From NCBI RefSeq assembly GCF_008065115.1, contig NZ_CP042913.1, positions 718,338 to 782,337 on the forward strand: 64,000 bases of DNA. The letters run 5' to 3'. The notes beneath the pieces were generated by a model that made no database searches, was not told the DNA's origin, and saw only the letters and a program-made list of their open reading frames with translations. This document shows positions 1-9,103 of the stretch, in pieces (the first letter of the stretch is position 1; each line of letters begins with the position of its first letter). The DNA is from Bythopirellula goksoeyrii. Its GTDB lineage: Bacteria > Planctomycetota > Planctomycetia > Pirellulales > Lacipirellulaceae. The position numbers and the translations under genes are program-made.

Positions 1-505
1 GGCGAGCGCGTTCTTCGCTATGGCTGTGATACTCGCGGAGTTGAAACACACGGGGCTTCCGCTCTGGCACTGCCAGCTTTGGAATCCCGGCAAACGCAAT
101 CATGAGCGAGCTTTCTATCCGATCAAAAGCGGGATTCTGTTGTGAAGATCCCAGATATTTGGTCACCGCTTGTCGATAGGTCTTATCTTCCGCAAGTCCT
201 TGTCGCTCGCCGGCAAACTCTTCGATCGATGCATAAGGAAGCAGCACGTGGACGGACGGAGTGGCATTGGGCCCCGTTTCGCTAAAAACCCCGACGGGGC
301 CAATTCCAAGTCGTTCCCAAGCCGGCAAGGCCGCCCGTTCAAGATAGGCCGACACCAGGGCTTGCTTTACGGCATTGGAGAGTTGGAAGGTGCGCCATTC
401 GTAGTACTCTCGCGAGACATCGCCCGACTCGGAGGCAGCCCAAGTGGTGGCACTTCCCAGGCAAGTCGCTGCCGCAGAAACTTGAAGAAAATCTCGACGT
501 TGCAT
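1..505 (-). CDS. NIPSNAP family protein, Tat-type signal, 3' end beyond window
   Basis: This is a partial gene; 168 residues are visible and no stop is reached. The start is supported by AAGGAG six bases upstream. The N-terminus reads MQRRDFLQVSAAATCLGSA, a paired-arginine signal with a hydrophobic stretch, so Tat export is likely. After it, YYEWRTFQLSN resembles the first strand of a NIPSNAP (dimeric alpha/beta barrel) domain, and RVFQLREYHSHSEERA near the window edge looks like the start of a second such domain. Two-domain NIPSNAP proteins of about 250 residues are common in planctomycetes, with no firmly assigned reaction. It lies 30 bases downstream of the PQQ-type gene on the same strand, so the two are probably co-transcribed. 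The family call rests on pattern recognition. Confidence 0.8.
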   Translation of the reverse strand, partial: MQRRDFLQVSAAATCLGSATTWAASESGDVSREYYEWRTFQLSNAVKQALVSAYLERAALPAWERLGIGPVGVFSETGPNATPSVHVLLPYASIEEFAGERQGLAEDKTYRQAVTKYLGSSQQNPAFDRIESSLMIAFAGIPKLAVPERKPRVFQLREYHSHSEERAR

Positions 506-535
506 AATAATCTCCTTGGGATTTCTCAAGCTCTT

Positions 536-1849
536 TTACTTTGCCGCCAGATCGACACAGATACATTCGTCGTCGTTGCGTACAAATAGTTTGTGGTTGG
601 CAAAGGCTGGCATGCACCATACCACTTCCCGACCAAAGGCGTTGTTTGTGGGCTCGATGATCTTCGCCCGGTCGATCTCCTCGTATCCCTCGGGCGTAAG
701 TCGGGCAATGATGAGCTCGCCGCTGTCGTTGAACAGCCAGTAGCGATCACCTTGCCGTACGATGAAAGCTGTGCCACTGTTGGCAGGCCTGTCGCTGACC
801 GGCTCTGTTGTTTCCCAGAGGTGTTCTCCACTCGGAAGTTCTACCGCCATGAGACTCCCCTTATGAGCAACCCCATACATAATCTTGCCGTCCAAGTACG
901 GTTGCACATTGACGGGGGACATCCCCTTTTTCGACTCATTGCCCCATACGACTTCTGCGCCAGGCTTATCGGTGGAAAGCTTGAGCAGTAGATTCTGCTT
1001 GTCGTACCCCCCCAGGAACATGTAGTCGTTCATGACGACGGGCGACATGCTGATTAGCCCGTTTGTTGCCGAATAGGGGGCAGTCCAATACTCTTTGCCC
1101 GTCTCGGGCTCGACGGATGCTACCTTATCGGGACACAACAAAATGAGTTGCCTCACACCAGCAGACTCGATGATCACTGGGGGAGCGTAACCCTGGTCGG
1201 TACTGGTGAGTGCTCTCCAAAGTTCTTCGCCGGTGTTCTTGTTAAACGCGACGGCGTGACTTCCCTCGCCTCCCACAACGCAGATCAGCTTCTCGCCGTC
1301 CACTAGGGGAAAAGAGGAATATCCCCACAACGACGTTTTCGCACTGTAGTCTTTTGGGAAATTCTTCGACCAGAGAACTTTTCCTGTATTCACGTCGAGG
1401 CAAAACAAGTCGCCTTCAGCACCCAGTGTATAGACCTTGTCACCATCGACGGTCGGCGTACAACGAGGCCCTGCTGGATAGGAAATGGTGTAGGTCACCG
1501 GATACTCATGCCGCCAAAGTTCTTTACCGGTGTTTTCGTCGAGACAGAGAACCCGTTCGACACCGGTAGAATTTTTCCGTTCGAAGTTGGCAATTTTTAC
1601 TTCGTCGGGAGTCAAATAGTCTGTTATGAATACTTTTCCATCGGCGACCGCGGGTCCGGCATAACCCCCTGCGACCTCCGTGCGCCATACCACCGGTGGG
1701 CCACCCTCAGGAAACTTTTCAATCAGCCCGTCCTCATGCCAGACGTTGTCACGAGTGGGCCCCATCCAATGCGGCCAATCCTCAGCCACGGTAGTAGCGG
1801 CCCATGTGGATAACAGCAAACCGATCGTGCATGAACTTCGAAGCAACAT
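536..1849 (-). CDS. Secreted PQQ-type (BamB-like) beta-propeller protein
   Basis: The 437-residue protein has a signal peptide (about residues 1-22, ending TTVAED) followed by repeated propeller blades of the PQQ/BamB type. The blades are recognisable by NTGKELW-like strands: DENTGKELWRHEYP, DVNTGKVLWSKNF, KNTGEELWRALTS, ETGKEYW and PSGEHLWETT. Such proteins fold as seven- or eight-bladed propellers in the periplasm. Some bind PQQ as dehydrogenases, but most planctomycete copies of this size have no proven cofactor. I see no extra catalytic domain. AGAGGAA lies eight bases before the ATG. It sits between the oxidoreductase gene and the NIPSNAP gene on the same strand, suggesting one export-targeted operon, perhaps for sugar or polysaccharide catabolism (inference). 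Confidence 0.88.
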   Translation of the reverse strand: MLLRSSCTIGLLLSTWAATTVAEDWPHWMGPTRDNVWHEDGLIEKFPEGGPPVVWRTEVAGGYAGPAVADGKVFITDYLTPDEVKIANFERKNSTGVERVLCLDENTGKELWRHEYPVTYTISYPAGPRCTPTVDGDKVYTLGAEGDLFCLDVNTGKVLWSKNFPKDYSAKTSLWGYSSFPLVDGEKLICVVGGEGSHAVAFNKNTGEELWRALTSTDQGYAPPVIIESAGVRQLILLCPDKVASVEPETGKEYWTAPYSATNGLISMSPVVMNDYMFLGGYDKQNLLLKLSTDKPGAEVVWGNESKKGMSPVNVQPYLDGKIMYGVAHKGSLMAVELPSGEHLWETTEPVSDRPANSGTAFIVRQGDRYWLFNDSGELIIARLTPEGYEEIDRAKIIEPTNNAFGREVVWCMPAFANHKLFVRNDDECICVDLAAK

Positions 1850-1947
1850 AGTACTGTTCCTCTATTCCGTTAGTGTAGATTTCGCAACATCCCTCATATT
1901 TCCATGGTAGGAAGGCCATGGTTTCTGCTGAGGACCCTTTGGCTCGC

Positions 1948-3321
1948 TTACATCGAAAATCCTGGCCGGCTAGTACGGCTGATCAATGCATCTGCTGCCG
2001 GATCGTCAACAAAGTGTTCTTCGTCCGGATTCCATTTGAGTTCTCGACCCAACATGAGACCAATATTACACAAGTGACAAGATGTCATTGAACGATGATG
2101 GGACGCGACATCCGCAACGGGCTGAGTGCCATCGGCAACGCATTCGAAGAAATTGCCCATGTGATTGCCAGGTTCTTTGCCATTGTAAAGCGCCACCATA
2201 TCATCCTTGAGCTGCGCATTTTCAGCTTCCGTCAATTCTTCAACCGGCTTTCCGGTAAGTTTATCGCGATTAACGTAGATACGTCCCTTGCTCCCTTCAA
2301 ACAGAATACCATTGGGGAACTGCGTGCCATCCTCGCGTCGATAGTAGTCGTTGACGTTTACTGTGGAGCCATTGGCATAGTTGAGGTCAATATTAAACTT
2401 CACGGCCGTATTGTAGGAGTTTGGCAAACTAATCTTTCCATCCAGGAACGAATCCCAATCGAAGTCGTTGGGTACAACCGGGGGAAACTCGCCTTTGGCG
2501 ACGATAGAGGTTGGGCCGGTGTTATCTAATCCCAAAGCCCATTGAGCGATATCGATGTGATGTGCACCCCAGTCGGTCATTTTGCCTCCGGAGTACTCAT
2601 AGAACCAGCGAAACTCTTTGCGGCGCTCGTCGCAGTAATCTTTCTTTGGCGCGGGACCAAGCCACATGTTCCAGTCAATACCCTCTGGTACAGAAGTCGT
2701 CTCAAAAGGTCCTCCCTTTGCATCAGGACTTCCAATGGCAACGTAGGCGTTCACATCCTCACCAAGCCGACCACTCCGCACGATGGCCACTGCCTTGAGA
2801 AACAACTGATTGAATTCGCTTCTCTGTTGCGTGCCGACTTGGAATGTCTTGCCTGTCTTCTCAACCGCATCGCGAATCAAAAAGCCTTCCTCGATAGTAA
2901 GCGTCAAAGGTTTTTCACAATAAACATCGCAACCCGAATGCAATGCGGCGAGCGAAATTGGCGTATGCCAATGGTCGGGTGTGCCGATCACGACTATATC
3001 GGGCTTTTCCTTTTCCAAAAGCTTGCGATAGTCTCGATAAGTATTGAGCTTATTGTCAAAACCTTTGTTGAACTCGCTGGCAGAGAGGTCATCGACTTCG
3101 CAGACCGCAATCATATCTCCAAATCGCGACGCCTGACGCGCAATCTCGCCACCCCGACTATAACGTCCCCGACTTCCTCCCACGCCAATTGCCGCGATCG
3201 TTGGCTTGCTGTTGGCATCTTTGCCAAAGAGTTGCGTTCCCGTGAGTAGTTGAGGAGTAGACAGGGCCGCCCCCAAGGCAACCCCCTTTTGTAGAAAGCT
3301 GCGACGAGTTGAATGGCTCAT
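1948..3321 (-). CDS. Gfo/Idh/MocA family oxidoreductase with Tat signal
   Basis: A 457-residue NAD(P)-dependent oxidoreductase. It begins MSHSTRRSFLQKGVALGAAL, a Tat signal, so the enzyme is predicted to be exported. A Rossmann domain follows, with IAAIGVGGSRGRYS as the dinucleotide loop, PDHWHTPI, and the family hallmark YCEKPL (around residue 135). The C-terminal alpha/beta half carries WGAHHIDIAQWALG, the usual substrate-side histidine motif. Family members oxidise or epimerise sugars and cyclitols; the substrate here cannot be read from sequence. The start is supported by AAGGAT eight bases upstream. It heads a minus-strand run with the propeller and NIPSNAP genes. Exported Gfo/Idh/MocA paralogues are very common in Pirellulales. 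Confidence 0.93.
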   Translation of the reverse strand: MSHSTRRSFLQKGVALGAALSTPQLLTGTQLFGKDANSKPTIAAIGVGGSRGRYSRGGEIARQASRFGDMIAVCEVDDLSASEFNKGFDNKLNTYRDYRKLLEKEKPDIVVIGTPDHWHTPISLAALHSGCDVYCEKPLTLTIEEGFLIRDAVEKTGKTFQVGTQQRSEFNQLFLKAVAIVRSGRLGEDVNAYVAIGSPDAKGGPFETTSVPEGIDWNMWLGPAPKKDYCDERRKEFRWFYEYSGGKMTDWGAHHIDIAQWALGLDNTGPTSIVAKGEFPPVVPNDFDWDSFLDGKISLPNSYNTAVKFNIDLNYANGSTVNVNDYYRREDGTQFPNGILFEGSKGRIYVNRDKLTGKPVEELTEAENAQLKDDMVALYNGKEPGNHMGNFFECVADGTQPVADVASHHRSMTSCHLCNIGLMLGRELKWNPDEEHFVDDPAADALISRTSRPGFSM

Positions 3322-3550
3322 GACGAATATCCTTTACTAGCAGACAATGGAATCGAAAACTTTAGGGGTGAGTAGGTTGGCCAGAGAAATCAATTTCCTG
3401 CCAGATTTTAGCATTCGCTCTATTCCAGGAGCGTTTGCTCTCCCCTATGATAGATGAAGTGAACTTGCCTTCGCAAGAACCCGTTCAGAGCCTCGGTTTC
3501 CTCCTCGGCTACTCTTTCCCCATTGACTCATGTCTCTATGGAGTTTTCTC

Positions 3551-4204
3551 ATGTTAATTCGATCCGTATTCATTCTCTCAATATTGCTGCATGCCTTGGT
3601 TATTGCTCCGGCCTTAGCACAGGACTCGGCAGAAACTGGCCAATGGCAGTCGCTCTTTGATGGCAAAACCCTGAACGGCTGGACCCCTGCTGAGGAGAAC
3701 CAAGATTCCTGTCGAGTCGAGGATGGCAAGTTGGTCGTTAATGGGGAACGCTGTCACTTGTTTTATACCGGAGATGTCGGCAACCACGATTTCAAAAACT
3801 TCCAACTCAAGCTCAAAGTCATGACTAAGCCGAGTGCCAACTCGGGAGTCTATGTCCACACCAAGTACCAGGAGGAAGGTTGGCCTGATACAGGTTACGA
3901 AATTCAGGTGAACAACTCTCAAAGTGATTGGCGTAGAACGGGTTCGATCTATGCCGTTCAAGATGTCAAAGAGGCAACAGCTAAAGACAACGAGTGGTTT
4001 GATTACCTCATCACTGTTGACGGCAAGAAAATAACAGTAGAGATCGACGGCAAGACGATCAACGAGTTCACCGAAACCGATGACATGCCTCACCTCAAAG
4101 AATCTCCTGGCCGGAAACTCGCCAGTGGTACGATCGCCCTGCAGGCTCACGATCCAGGCAGCACCGTTTACTACAAAGACATTGAGATCAAACTTCTGCC
4201 GTAA
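3551..4204 (+). CDS. DUF1080 (3-keto-disaccharide hydrolase-like) secreted protein
   Basis: A 217-residue protein with a signal peptide ending ALVIAPALAQ, then WQSLFDGKTLNGW, the signature opening of DUF1080, a concanavalin-like beta-sandwich. Other family marks are ANSGVYVH (usually NSGI/VY), GYEIQVNNS and the C-terminal HDPGSTVYYKDIEIKLL. The fold is related to family 16 glycosidases, and some members hydrolyse 3-keto-glycosides. I chose ATG 3551 over the in-frame ATG 3530 because GGAG precedes it by seven bases and it leaves a clean signal peptide. It is divergent from the upstream oxidoreductase gene; pairing of DUF1080 with Gfo/Idh/MocA enzymes fits 3-keto-sugar metabolism (inference). 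Confidence 0.9.
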   Translation: MLIRSVFILSILLHALVIAPALAQDSAETGQWQSLFDGKTLNGWTPAEENQDSCRVEDGKLVVNGERCHLFYTGDVGNHDFKNFQLKLKVMTKPSANSGVYVHTKYQEEGWPDTGYEIQVNNSQSDWRRTGSIYAVQDVKEATAKDNEWFDYLITVDGKKITVEIDGKTINEFTETDDMPHLKESPGRKLASGTIALQAHDPGSTVYYKDIEIKLLP

Positions 4205-4659
4205 CCTTGGCTTAAGCTTTCTGTCATCTGGTAAATGGTAGTCAGTAGTGGCGTAGTTTATGGTGCCAGATTTCTTCCTATACTGCGACATCCCCCCAGA
4301 ATCCAAGGAGAACTAATCCTTTTGGGGGGTAGTGCATTCACCGCAATCATTTTTTTCACGCTCTTACACAAGAAATCATTTGACTTGCGATACGGTTGGT
4401 CTATAACGACCTGTTGTAAGGGGGATTTCTTCGCCATGTGCGGGGCCTGTCGGCACGATAGTTTCTGCGACTCTTTTCCTGGCCTCCTCGTGCGCGATGG
4501 AGCAGTAACCTCCCTATTGGAGAATTTTCATCTCAAGACCCATGAAAGTTGCCTATGAATCAAAAATCTGAATGAGGAACAAAGTAGAGCCAGGTATTTC
4601 GCCTTTTGAATAGTTGCTTTTGACTAACTAATCACCTGCGTAGAAAGAGAGATGATCTA
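4205..4659 (+). other. Intergenic region with one strong hairpin
   Basis: No gene is supported in these 455 bases. The only structure I see is a hairpin at 4292-4329: CCCCCCA pairs with TGGGGGG, and inside it AAGGA pairs with TCCTT. No uninterrupted T-run follows directly, so it is either a weak terminator for the DUF1080 gene or a structured leader for the next gene. Confidence 0.5.
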
Positions 4660-5454
4660 ATGAACATTCGACACCTGACTTACTTAATGATGCTGGCAGC
4701 CATTCTGGCAATTCCCGCCAATCGTGCTTTCGCCCAGGACCTACCAAATGAAATAGATCCCCCACCGACGACTGGCGAAATGCCCACCGTGGAAAATATT
4801 GAGTTTCTACGTCTTGCCGGTGGGGAGGACAACGTGGATGTCACGAGTTTCAATTTCTTCGAGATCAATGATCCGAATGCACATCTGGGTTTGGCAACCG
4901 GGAGTATCAAAGAAACAGTTGGAGATCCCACAACAACCGCTGGCCTGTGGTGGGATATCGACCTAAAGGTATCCGTTCCTCTAAGTGAGCTCAATCCTTC
5001 TACAGGACGACCGTTCGAGCCAGTTATGCTGGGAATCGACAAAGACGTTCTCAACGAAACGCGTTGGCGCTGGACTGATTTTCACATGACTATAGGCATG
5101 CGAGATCCTGCATCTGGCGAATTCATGGAATCCGACGAATTCGATTTTCTCTTCTTCAAGACGGATCCAGCACCGAGAACGCATGATGGTTTGTTCGACG
5201 ATCCACCTGAAATGGATGAGCCCGTGGCTCCGGACAATCTGGATTGGTTTGCCAAAAATTCACCCGGCGTGCTACCCGGCCAAACCGTTTTCTTCTGGCT
5301 GGGAATCCAGATTCCGCCTCATAAATTTGATCCCCAAACGGGAATGGCGAGAATTGTCCTCCGTGAACATGCCACAATACCCGAACCAGCAACCTTGGTT
5401 CTGCTGGCTTTCAGTGGTAGCGCCTTACTACTCAAGCGGCGCAGGAAAGCCTAG
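4660..5454 (+). CDS. PEP-CTERM sorting domain protein
   Basis: A 264-residue exported protein of unknown function. Residues 1-25 form a signal peptide ending NRAFAQ. The C-terminus has the PEP-CTERM signal: IPEPATLVLLAFSGSALLL followed by the basic tail KRRRKA, the target for an exosortase/archaeosortase-like enzyme that anchors or processes surface proteins. The body is acidic with no recognisable enzyme motif; segments such as WWDIDLKVSVPLSEL suggest a beta-rich fold. A clear factor-independent terminator lies 25 bases after the stop, so the gene is monocistronic. No exosortase gene is in this window. Confidence 0.85.
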   Translation: MNIRHLTYLMMLAAILAIPANRAFAQDLPNEIDPPPTTGEMPTVENIEFLRLAGGEDNVDVTSFNFFEINDPNAHLGLATGSIKETVGDPTTTAGLWWDIDLKVSVPLSELNPSTGRPFEPVMLGIDKDVLNETRWRWTDFHMTIGMRDPASGEFMESDEFDFLFFKTDPAPRTHDGLFDDPPEMDEPVAPDNLDWFAKNSPGVLPGQTVFFWLGIQIPPHKFDPQTGMARIVLREHATIPEPATLVLLAFSGSALLLKRRRKA

Positions 5455-5479
5455 CAACTAAGTTCCATTAGACGCCTAT

Positions 5480-5510
5480 GCCGGACGGTCGCGAGGCCGT
5501 CCGGCTTTTT
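5480..5510 (+). terminator. Factor-independent terminator
   Basis: GCCGGACGG (5480-5488) pairs perfectly with CCGTCCGGC (5497-5505) across an eight-base loop, followed at once by TTTTT. It lies just after the PEP-CTERM gene ending at 5454. Confidence 0.85.
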
Positions 5511-5790
5511 GATGCGCGTCTACGGGAGGCAGTCAACTTAGCTACTACCCCACTTTTTTGCAGAACTACAGAAAATCCTTCCAAGTGACGTCGTCACCGC
5601 ATTGACGAGGAATTGTTCAAGGGTGACAATCCTGGAAGGAATAGTCCGTCGAAACTAGCCAGTTTCTCAACTCTCCCTACCCATTCCTCCCTCCTGCGGC
5701 TGCTCATCCTTGAGCAGTTCCTTCTGGTTTCACGACTCACTCTTAATTGAACGCAACCTTGATTGGCAAAAACACTAGGAGATTTCTACC
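5511..5790 (+). other. Promoter/leader region before the TTG-started PEP-CTERM gene
   Basis: No gene is visible. AGGAG at 5777-5781, nine bases before the TTG at 5791, is the ribosome binding site that fixes the next gene's start. I cannot place the promoter boxes with confidence. Confidence 0.4.
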
Positions 5791-7062
5791 TTGAGTACTC
5801 TCGTCAGAATCTTTGTAGCCCTGCTTGTTTATTGTGGCGTACTGCTTACGACTGCATTCTCAACTCTGGAAGCGGCTGAGTTGTTTGTGGCGGATCGAGT
5901 TACCAATCGCGTCCTCTCCTTCGATGAATCGACTGGTGATTTTCTGCGAGTTGTCACTGCCACGGGACTAGACGTTCCGTCGGCTATGGCTTTCGGACCA
6001 GGAGGATTCTTGTATGTTTCCAACTTTCAAGGTGGTTTCGGCGGTGCTGCGAGCGTCGTGAAAGTAGATCCTGAGACTGGCGCGACGACTGATTTTATCT
6101 TCGACGTTACCGCACCTGGCGGTATCGGATATCACGCTGCCAGCGACACGCTCTTCGTGTCTGAATTTATAGAAATCGCACTCGTCGAAGGAGTCCCCAC
6201 TCAGTTGCCAGGTAACGAAGTCTTTCGCTACGACAGCGGCGGTACCCGCCTGCAGACGCTTGGCACCGACTCGGCCAACACGGGTCGCGCCGGAATAGCA
6301 TTTGACGCAGCGGACAACTTATATGTGAGCGAATTCAATCAGACCGGAATCAGCTCGGTCCTGAAATACGATGCGCCCATGGGGAGTCCCACCGATGACT
6401 TTGCATCAACAGGCTCAACCTTCGCATCAGGGGGAGACGTCACTCTGCAGATTCCCGCTCCAGCTGCTGGATTTAATGGCTTGACATTCGATTCCAATGG
6501 CGACCTCTTTGTCGCCAGCTTGATCGGCCAATCGGTGATCAAGTACTCTGTGGCCGGAGAAATAGTGACTAGCGGCGCACCGTTCGGTGCCCCTCTACCC
6601 TACCCCTCTGGCCTGCTAGTTGGCGCCGATGGTAGCTTAATCGTGACGAACCTAGGCAATGATAATACCGGCGACCCCTTCTGGGGCCCCACTACTTTCC
6701 CCGGGGAACTCACTCGCTACAACGGCATCACTTCGACTCCCTTGCTGGTGGGAGACAATGATCGGGATGATGTCGTCGATGCCGCCGACCTAGAGATTTT
6801 TCAAAGTTCCTATGCCAACGAAAGCTATGGTGACCAAGACGGAGACTTGGATACCGACGGCAATGACTTCCTGCTCTGGCAGCGCGCCGTTGGAAACCAA
6901 GGAATCGTCGGTTCGTTCCAACCTACCGCTATCGTCCGCTACACGCCTCCCGCCTCAACTTTCACAGTTCCAGAGCCGACAAGTCTGTTGCTGCTATTAT
7001 TAGGTACCGCCACGGTAGGGTTCGTTCGGCAACATAATCGAAAGGCGTTTATGATTGAGTAG
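5791..7062 (+). CDS. NHL/SMP-30-like propeller with dockerin-type repeat and PEP-CTERM
   Basis: A 423-residue exported protein starting at TTG (AGGAG nine bases upstream). A signal peptide covers about residues 1-29. The body has repeated blades such as ELFVADRVTNRVLSFDE, LYVSEFNQ and DLFVASLIGQSVIKYS, typical of NHL/SMP-30-like propellers. Around residues 325-375 two calcium-binding loops, DNDRDDVVDAADLEIF and DQDGDLDTDGNDFLLWQ, form a dockerin type I-like module. The C-terminus carries VPEPTSLLLLLLG and a short basic tail, the PEP-CTERM signal. Propeller plus dockerin plus PEP-CTERM is a common planctomycete surface-protein design; ligand and partner are unknown. It ends at an 85-base imperfect palindrome (7063-7147). 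Confidence 0.87.
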   Translation: MSTLVRIFVALLVYCGVLLTTAFSTLEAAELFVADRVTNRVLSFDESTGDFLRVVTATGLDVPSAMAFGPGGFLYVSNFQGGFGGAASVVKVDPETGATTDFIFDVTAPGGIGYHAASDTLFVSEFIEIALVEGVPTQLPGNEVFRYDSGGTRLQTLGTDSANTGRAGIAFDAADNLYVSEFNQTGISSVLKYDAPMGSPTDDFASTGSTFASGGDVTLQIPAPAAGFNGLTFDSNGDLFVASLIGQSVIKYSVAGEIVTSGAPFGAPLPYPSGLLVGADGSLIVTNLGNDNTGDPFWGPTTFPGELTRYNGITSTPLLVGDNDRDDVVDAADLEIFQSSYANESYGDQDGDLDTDGNDFLLWQRAVGNQGIVGSFQPTAIVRYTPPASTFTVPEPTSLLLLLLGTATVGFVRQHNRKAFMIE

Positions 7063-7147
7063 CCACGAAAAACACTAAAAGACACGAAAAGGAGATTTGG
7101 TAGTCTCCAACATGCATTTTTTCCGTGCATTCTTGTGCTTGTTGTGG
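7063..7147. repeat. 85-bp imperfect palindrome
   Basis: The left arm CCACGAAAAACACTAAAAGA (continuing to 7090) is an imperfect reverse complement of the right arm ending CTTGTGCTTGTTGTGG at 7147. The centre is a small hairpin, GGAGA (7091-7095) with TCTCC (7104-7108). It may stop transcription of the preceding gene, or be a decayed palindromic mobile repeat. Confidence 0.5.
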
Positions 7148-7232
7148 CAATCTAAATTTCCCTCTGTTTACACTGTTTCCTTCTGTCAACGAGAAGTCTG
7201 AACTAATTTCGAGGTCCAATACCGAAAGTAGC

Positions 7233-8252
7233 ATGAAGACTCGCCGACCAAAAAGTAAGCGCCTCGCATTCTCGCTCGTCGAGTTGCTCGTCGTTATCGC
7301 CATTATCGGCATTCTGACGGCTCTCTTGCTGCCTGCCGTTCAGTCAGCTCGAGAAAGTGCCCGCCGTACCACCTGCATCAATCACCTCCGCCAGCTTGCC
7401 CTGGCGATGCACAACTACGAGTCCACTACCGGACATCTTCCTTCTGGATCGATTGCCCAGGCCGATCCGGCGGATCATGCCACACCGCACACCTTCTATC
7501 GGTGGAGCGCCTTTGCTCAAATCCTCCCACAGCTTGAGTCGTCGTCGCTCCGCGCGCAGCTCGATCTCTCACTTCCTATGTATCGCAAAGATTTTTCCAT
7601 CCCTGACGAAAACAAGCCCGCTCTCGAGCAAATCCTCCCACTCTTGCTGTGCCCCAGCGATCGCCAAGAGCAAGTCCATCCGAGCTTCGGACCGACGAAC
7701 TATGCAGCCTGCTCCGGGAGTGGCAACGATGGCGGATCACCCCACTCAGCCGACGGTGTGTTTTTCATCAATTCAAGAATGCAACTGGCCAACATCGCCG
7801 ACGGCACGAGCAACACGATCTTTCTTGCAGAGTCCCTACTTGGACAGACCTTTCCCCCCTTAACGCCTCGAGAACATATCGACCAGCGGTTTGCCTACGT
7901 TTTTGCAACGGCAGCGCCGCTCAATCAAACAGCCTGCGATTCCTCTGGACTATTTAACTTCACCGACCCCCCAAGTTTTTCCTGGGCCAACGGCGAATTC
8001 CGCTCGTCTCTGTACAACCACTATCGCACACCCAACTCCGTGGAGTTCGATTGCGTTTCTGCCAAGTTGCTCGCACCCATCACCGAACGCTATGCCGCCT
8101 TCGGCTGGCGTTCCACCCGTAGTCTCCACCCCGGCGGCGTAAATGCCGCCCGCGCCGATGGCTCGGCAACTTTTTTCGCAGACGACATCAACCCACGACT
8201 TTGGCGGGCACTTTCCACTCGCCACGGCGAAGAAACTGTGGACGCCAAATAA
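7233..8252 (+). CDS. DUF1559 family prepilin-like protein
   Basis: A 339-residue protein with a type IV prepilin/pseudopilin N-terminus: a basic leader ([12 protein letters not shown]), then [20 protein letters not shown], the methylation/cleavage site and hydrophobic helix cut by prepilin peptidase. [16 protein letters not shown] follows directly, the usual opening of the DUF1559 body. The C-terminus has the family motif [21 protein letters not shown]. Planctomycetes carry many copies; the role is unproven but pilin- or pseudopilin-like assembly at the inner membrane is implied. I chose ATG 7233 because it gives the canonical prepilin leader; an in-frame upstream ATG at 7125 lies inside the palindrome and lacks one. 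Confidence 0.92.
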   Translation: MKTRRPKSKRLAFSLVELLVVIAIIGILTALLLPAVQSARESARRTTCINHLRQLALAMHNYESTTGHLPSGSIAQADPADHATPHTFYRWSAFAQILPQLESSSLRAQLDLSLPMYRKDFSIPDENKPALEQILPLLLCPSDRQEQVHPSFGPTNYAACSGSGNDGGSPHSADGVFFINSRMQLANIADGTSNTIFLAESLLGQTFPPLTPREHIDQRFAYVFATAAPLNQTACDSSGLFNFTDPPSFSWANGEFRSSLYNHYRTPNSVEFDCVSAKLLAPITERYAAFGWRSTRSLHPGGVNAARADGSATFFADDINPRLWRALSTRHGEETVDAK

Positions 8253-8370
8253 TATGTGCGAAAACGAACCCAGATTCTCAAGCCTGGAAGATTGCTGGCT
8301 CGGTCAAGAAGTTGCAACCTCTCTCTAGACAAGGTCGCCCGCACCGAACCACTACAAACAAGAAAAAACC

Positions 8371-8452
8371 GTGGGTGCGATTTAGAAGGCTATAAGTTTC
8401 TGGACGGTCAATTGATATGTCCCAAAGAACCGTCTTCAACCATCGCACCCAC
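8371..8452. repeat. 82-bp inverted-repeat structure between convergent genes
   Basis: GTGGGTGCGAT (8371-8381) is the exact reverse complement of ATCGCACCCAC (8442-8452). A second nested pair lies inside: GACGGT (8403-8408) with ACCGTC (8429-8434). It sits between convergent genes and could be a bidirectional terminator or the remnant of a small palindromic element. Confidence 0.6.
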
Positions 8453-8462
8453 TTCTCATCGA

Positions 8463-8849
8463 TTACTGCTGGCCAGTGCCACGTCGCTGTCGATCTAGGA
8501 GCCAAGCCAGTAAGGCCAGCACCCCAGGAATGGCAAACCAGAGAGCATTCCATCCCGGTAATACTCCAGCAGCAATCTGATTAATTGCAAAGAACAAAGC
8601 TGTGCCCAGGAATACCAGTGCACTTCCGACCAGCGCGTGACGCCACAGGAATGCACAGCCTGTAAAGACTAGCACCAATGACGCCGCTTGATAGAAGGCT
8701 TCCTTAGCGGGCATTTCGAATCGTGTCTTCACGAGTTCTCCACCCATGAAAGCAAGCCAGCCGAAAAAAAGAATTGCTCCAGTAATCTCTGCACCCCAAC
8801 GCAAGAGCTGGGATGTCTCCACCTGCTGTCTTTGCAAATTAACTTTCAT
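8463..8849 (-). CDS. Small four-helix membrane protein, unknown function
   Basis: A 128-residue protein that I cannot assign. After a short hydrophilic N-terminus it has about four hydrophobic segments: EITGAILFFGWLAFMGG, AASLVLVFTGCAFLW, ALVFLGTALFFAINQI, and a last helix ending ALLAWLLDRQRR. The basic tail suggests a cytoplasmic C-terminus. No catalytic motif is visible and the ribosome binding site is weak. It is convergent with the DUF1559 gene and has no close operon partner. Confidence 0.65.
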   Translation of the reverse strand: MKVNLQRQQVETSQLLRWGAEITGAILFFGWLAFMGGELVKTRFEMPAKEAFYQAASLVLVFTGCAFLWRHALVGSALVFLGTALFFAINQIAAGVLPGWNALWFAIPGVLALLAWLLDRQRRGTGQQ

Positions 8850-9103
8850 GATTGCACCACGTTTACTCTAACTAATGAGCCCTTTCGACTTATTCTTCCC
8901 GCAAGATTTGTGCCAAATCATCAGAAAAAGTGATGATTTCGAACGAGGCAATTTTTCGCTGGTTTTCCCTCTGAATGAAGAAAGGTCGCTTAAGAAAAGA
9001 CTCAGCAGATGGCACATATCTCAATAGAAGTGTGCGGATTGGTTACGTTCAATGTGTCAGTTAGGTACAGGAATGCCCAGTCCATGCCACCATCCACCAA
9101 CCC

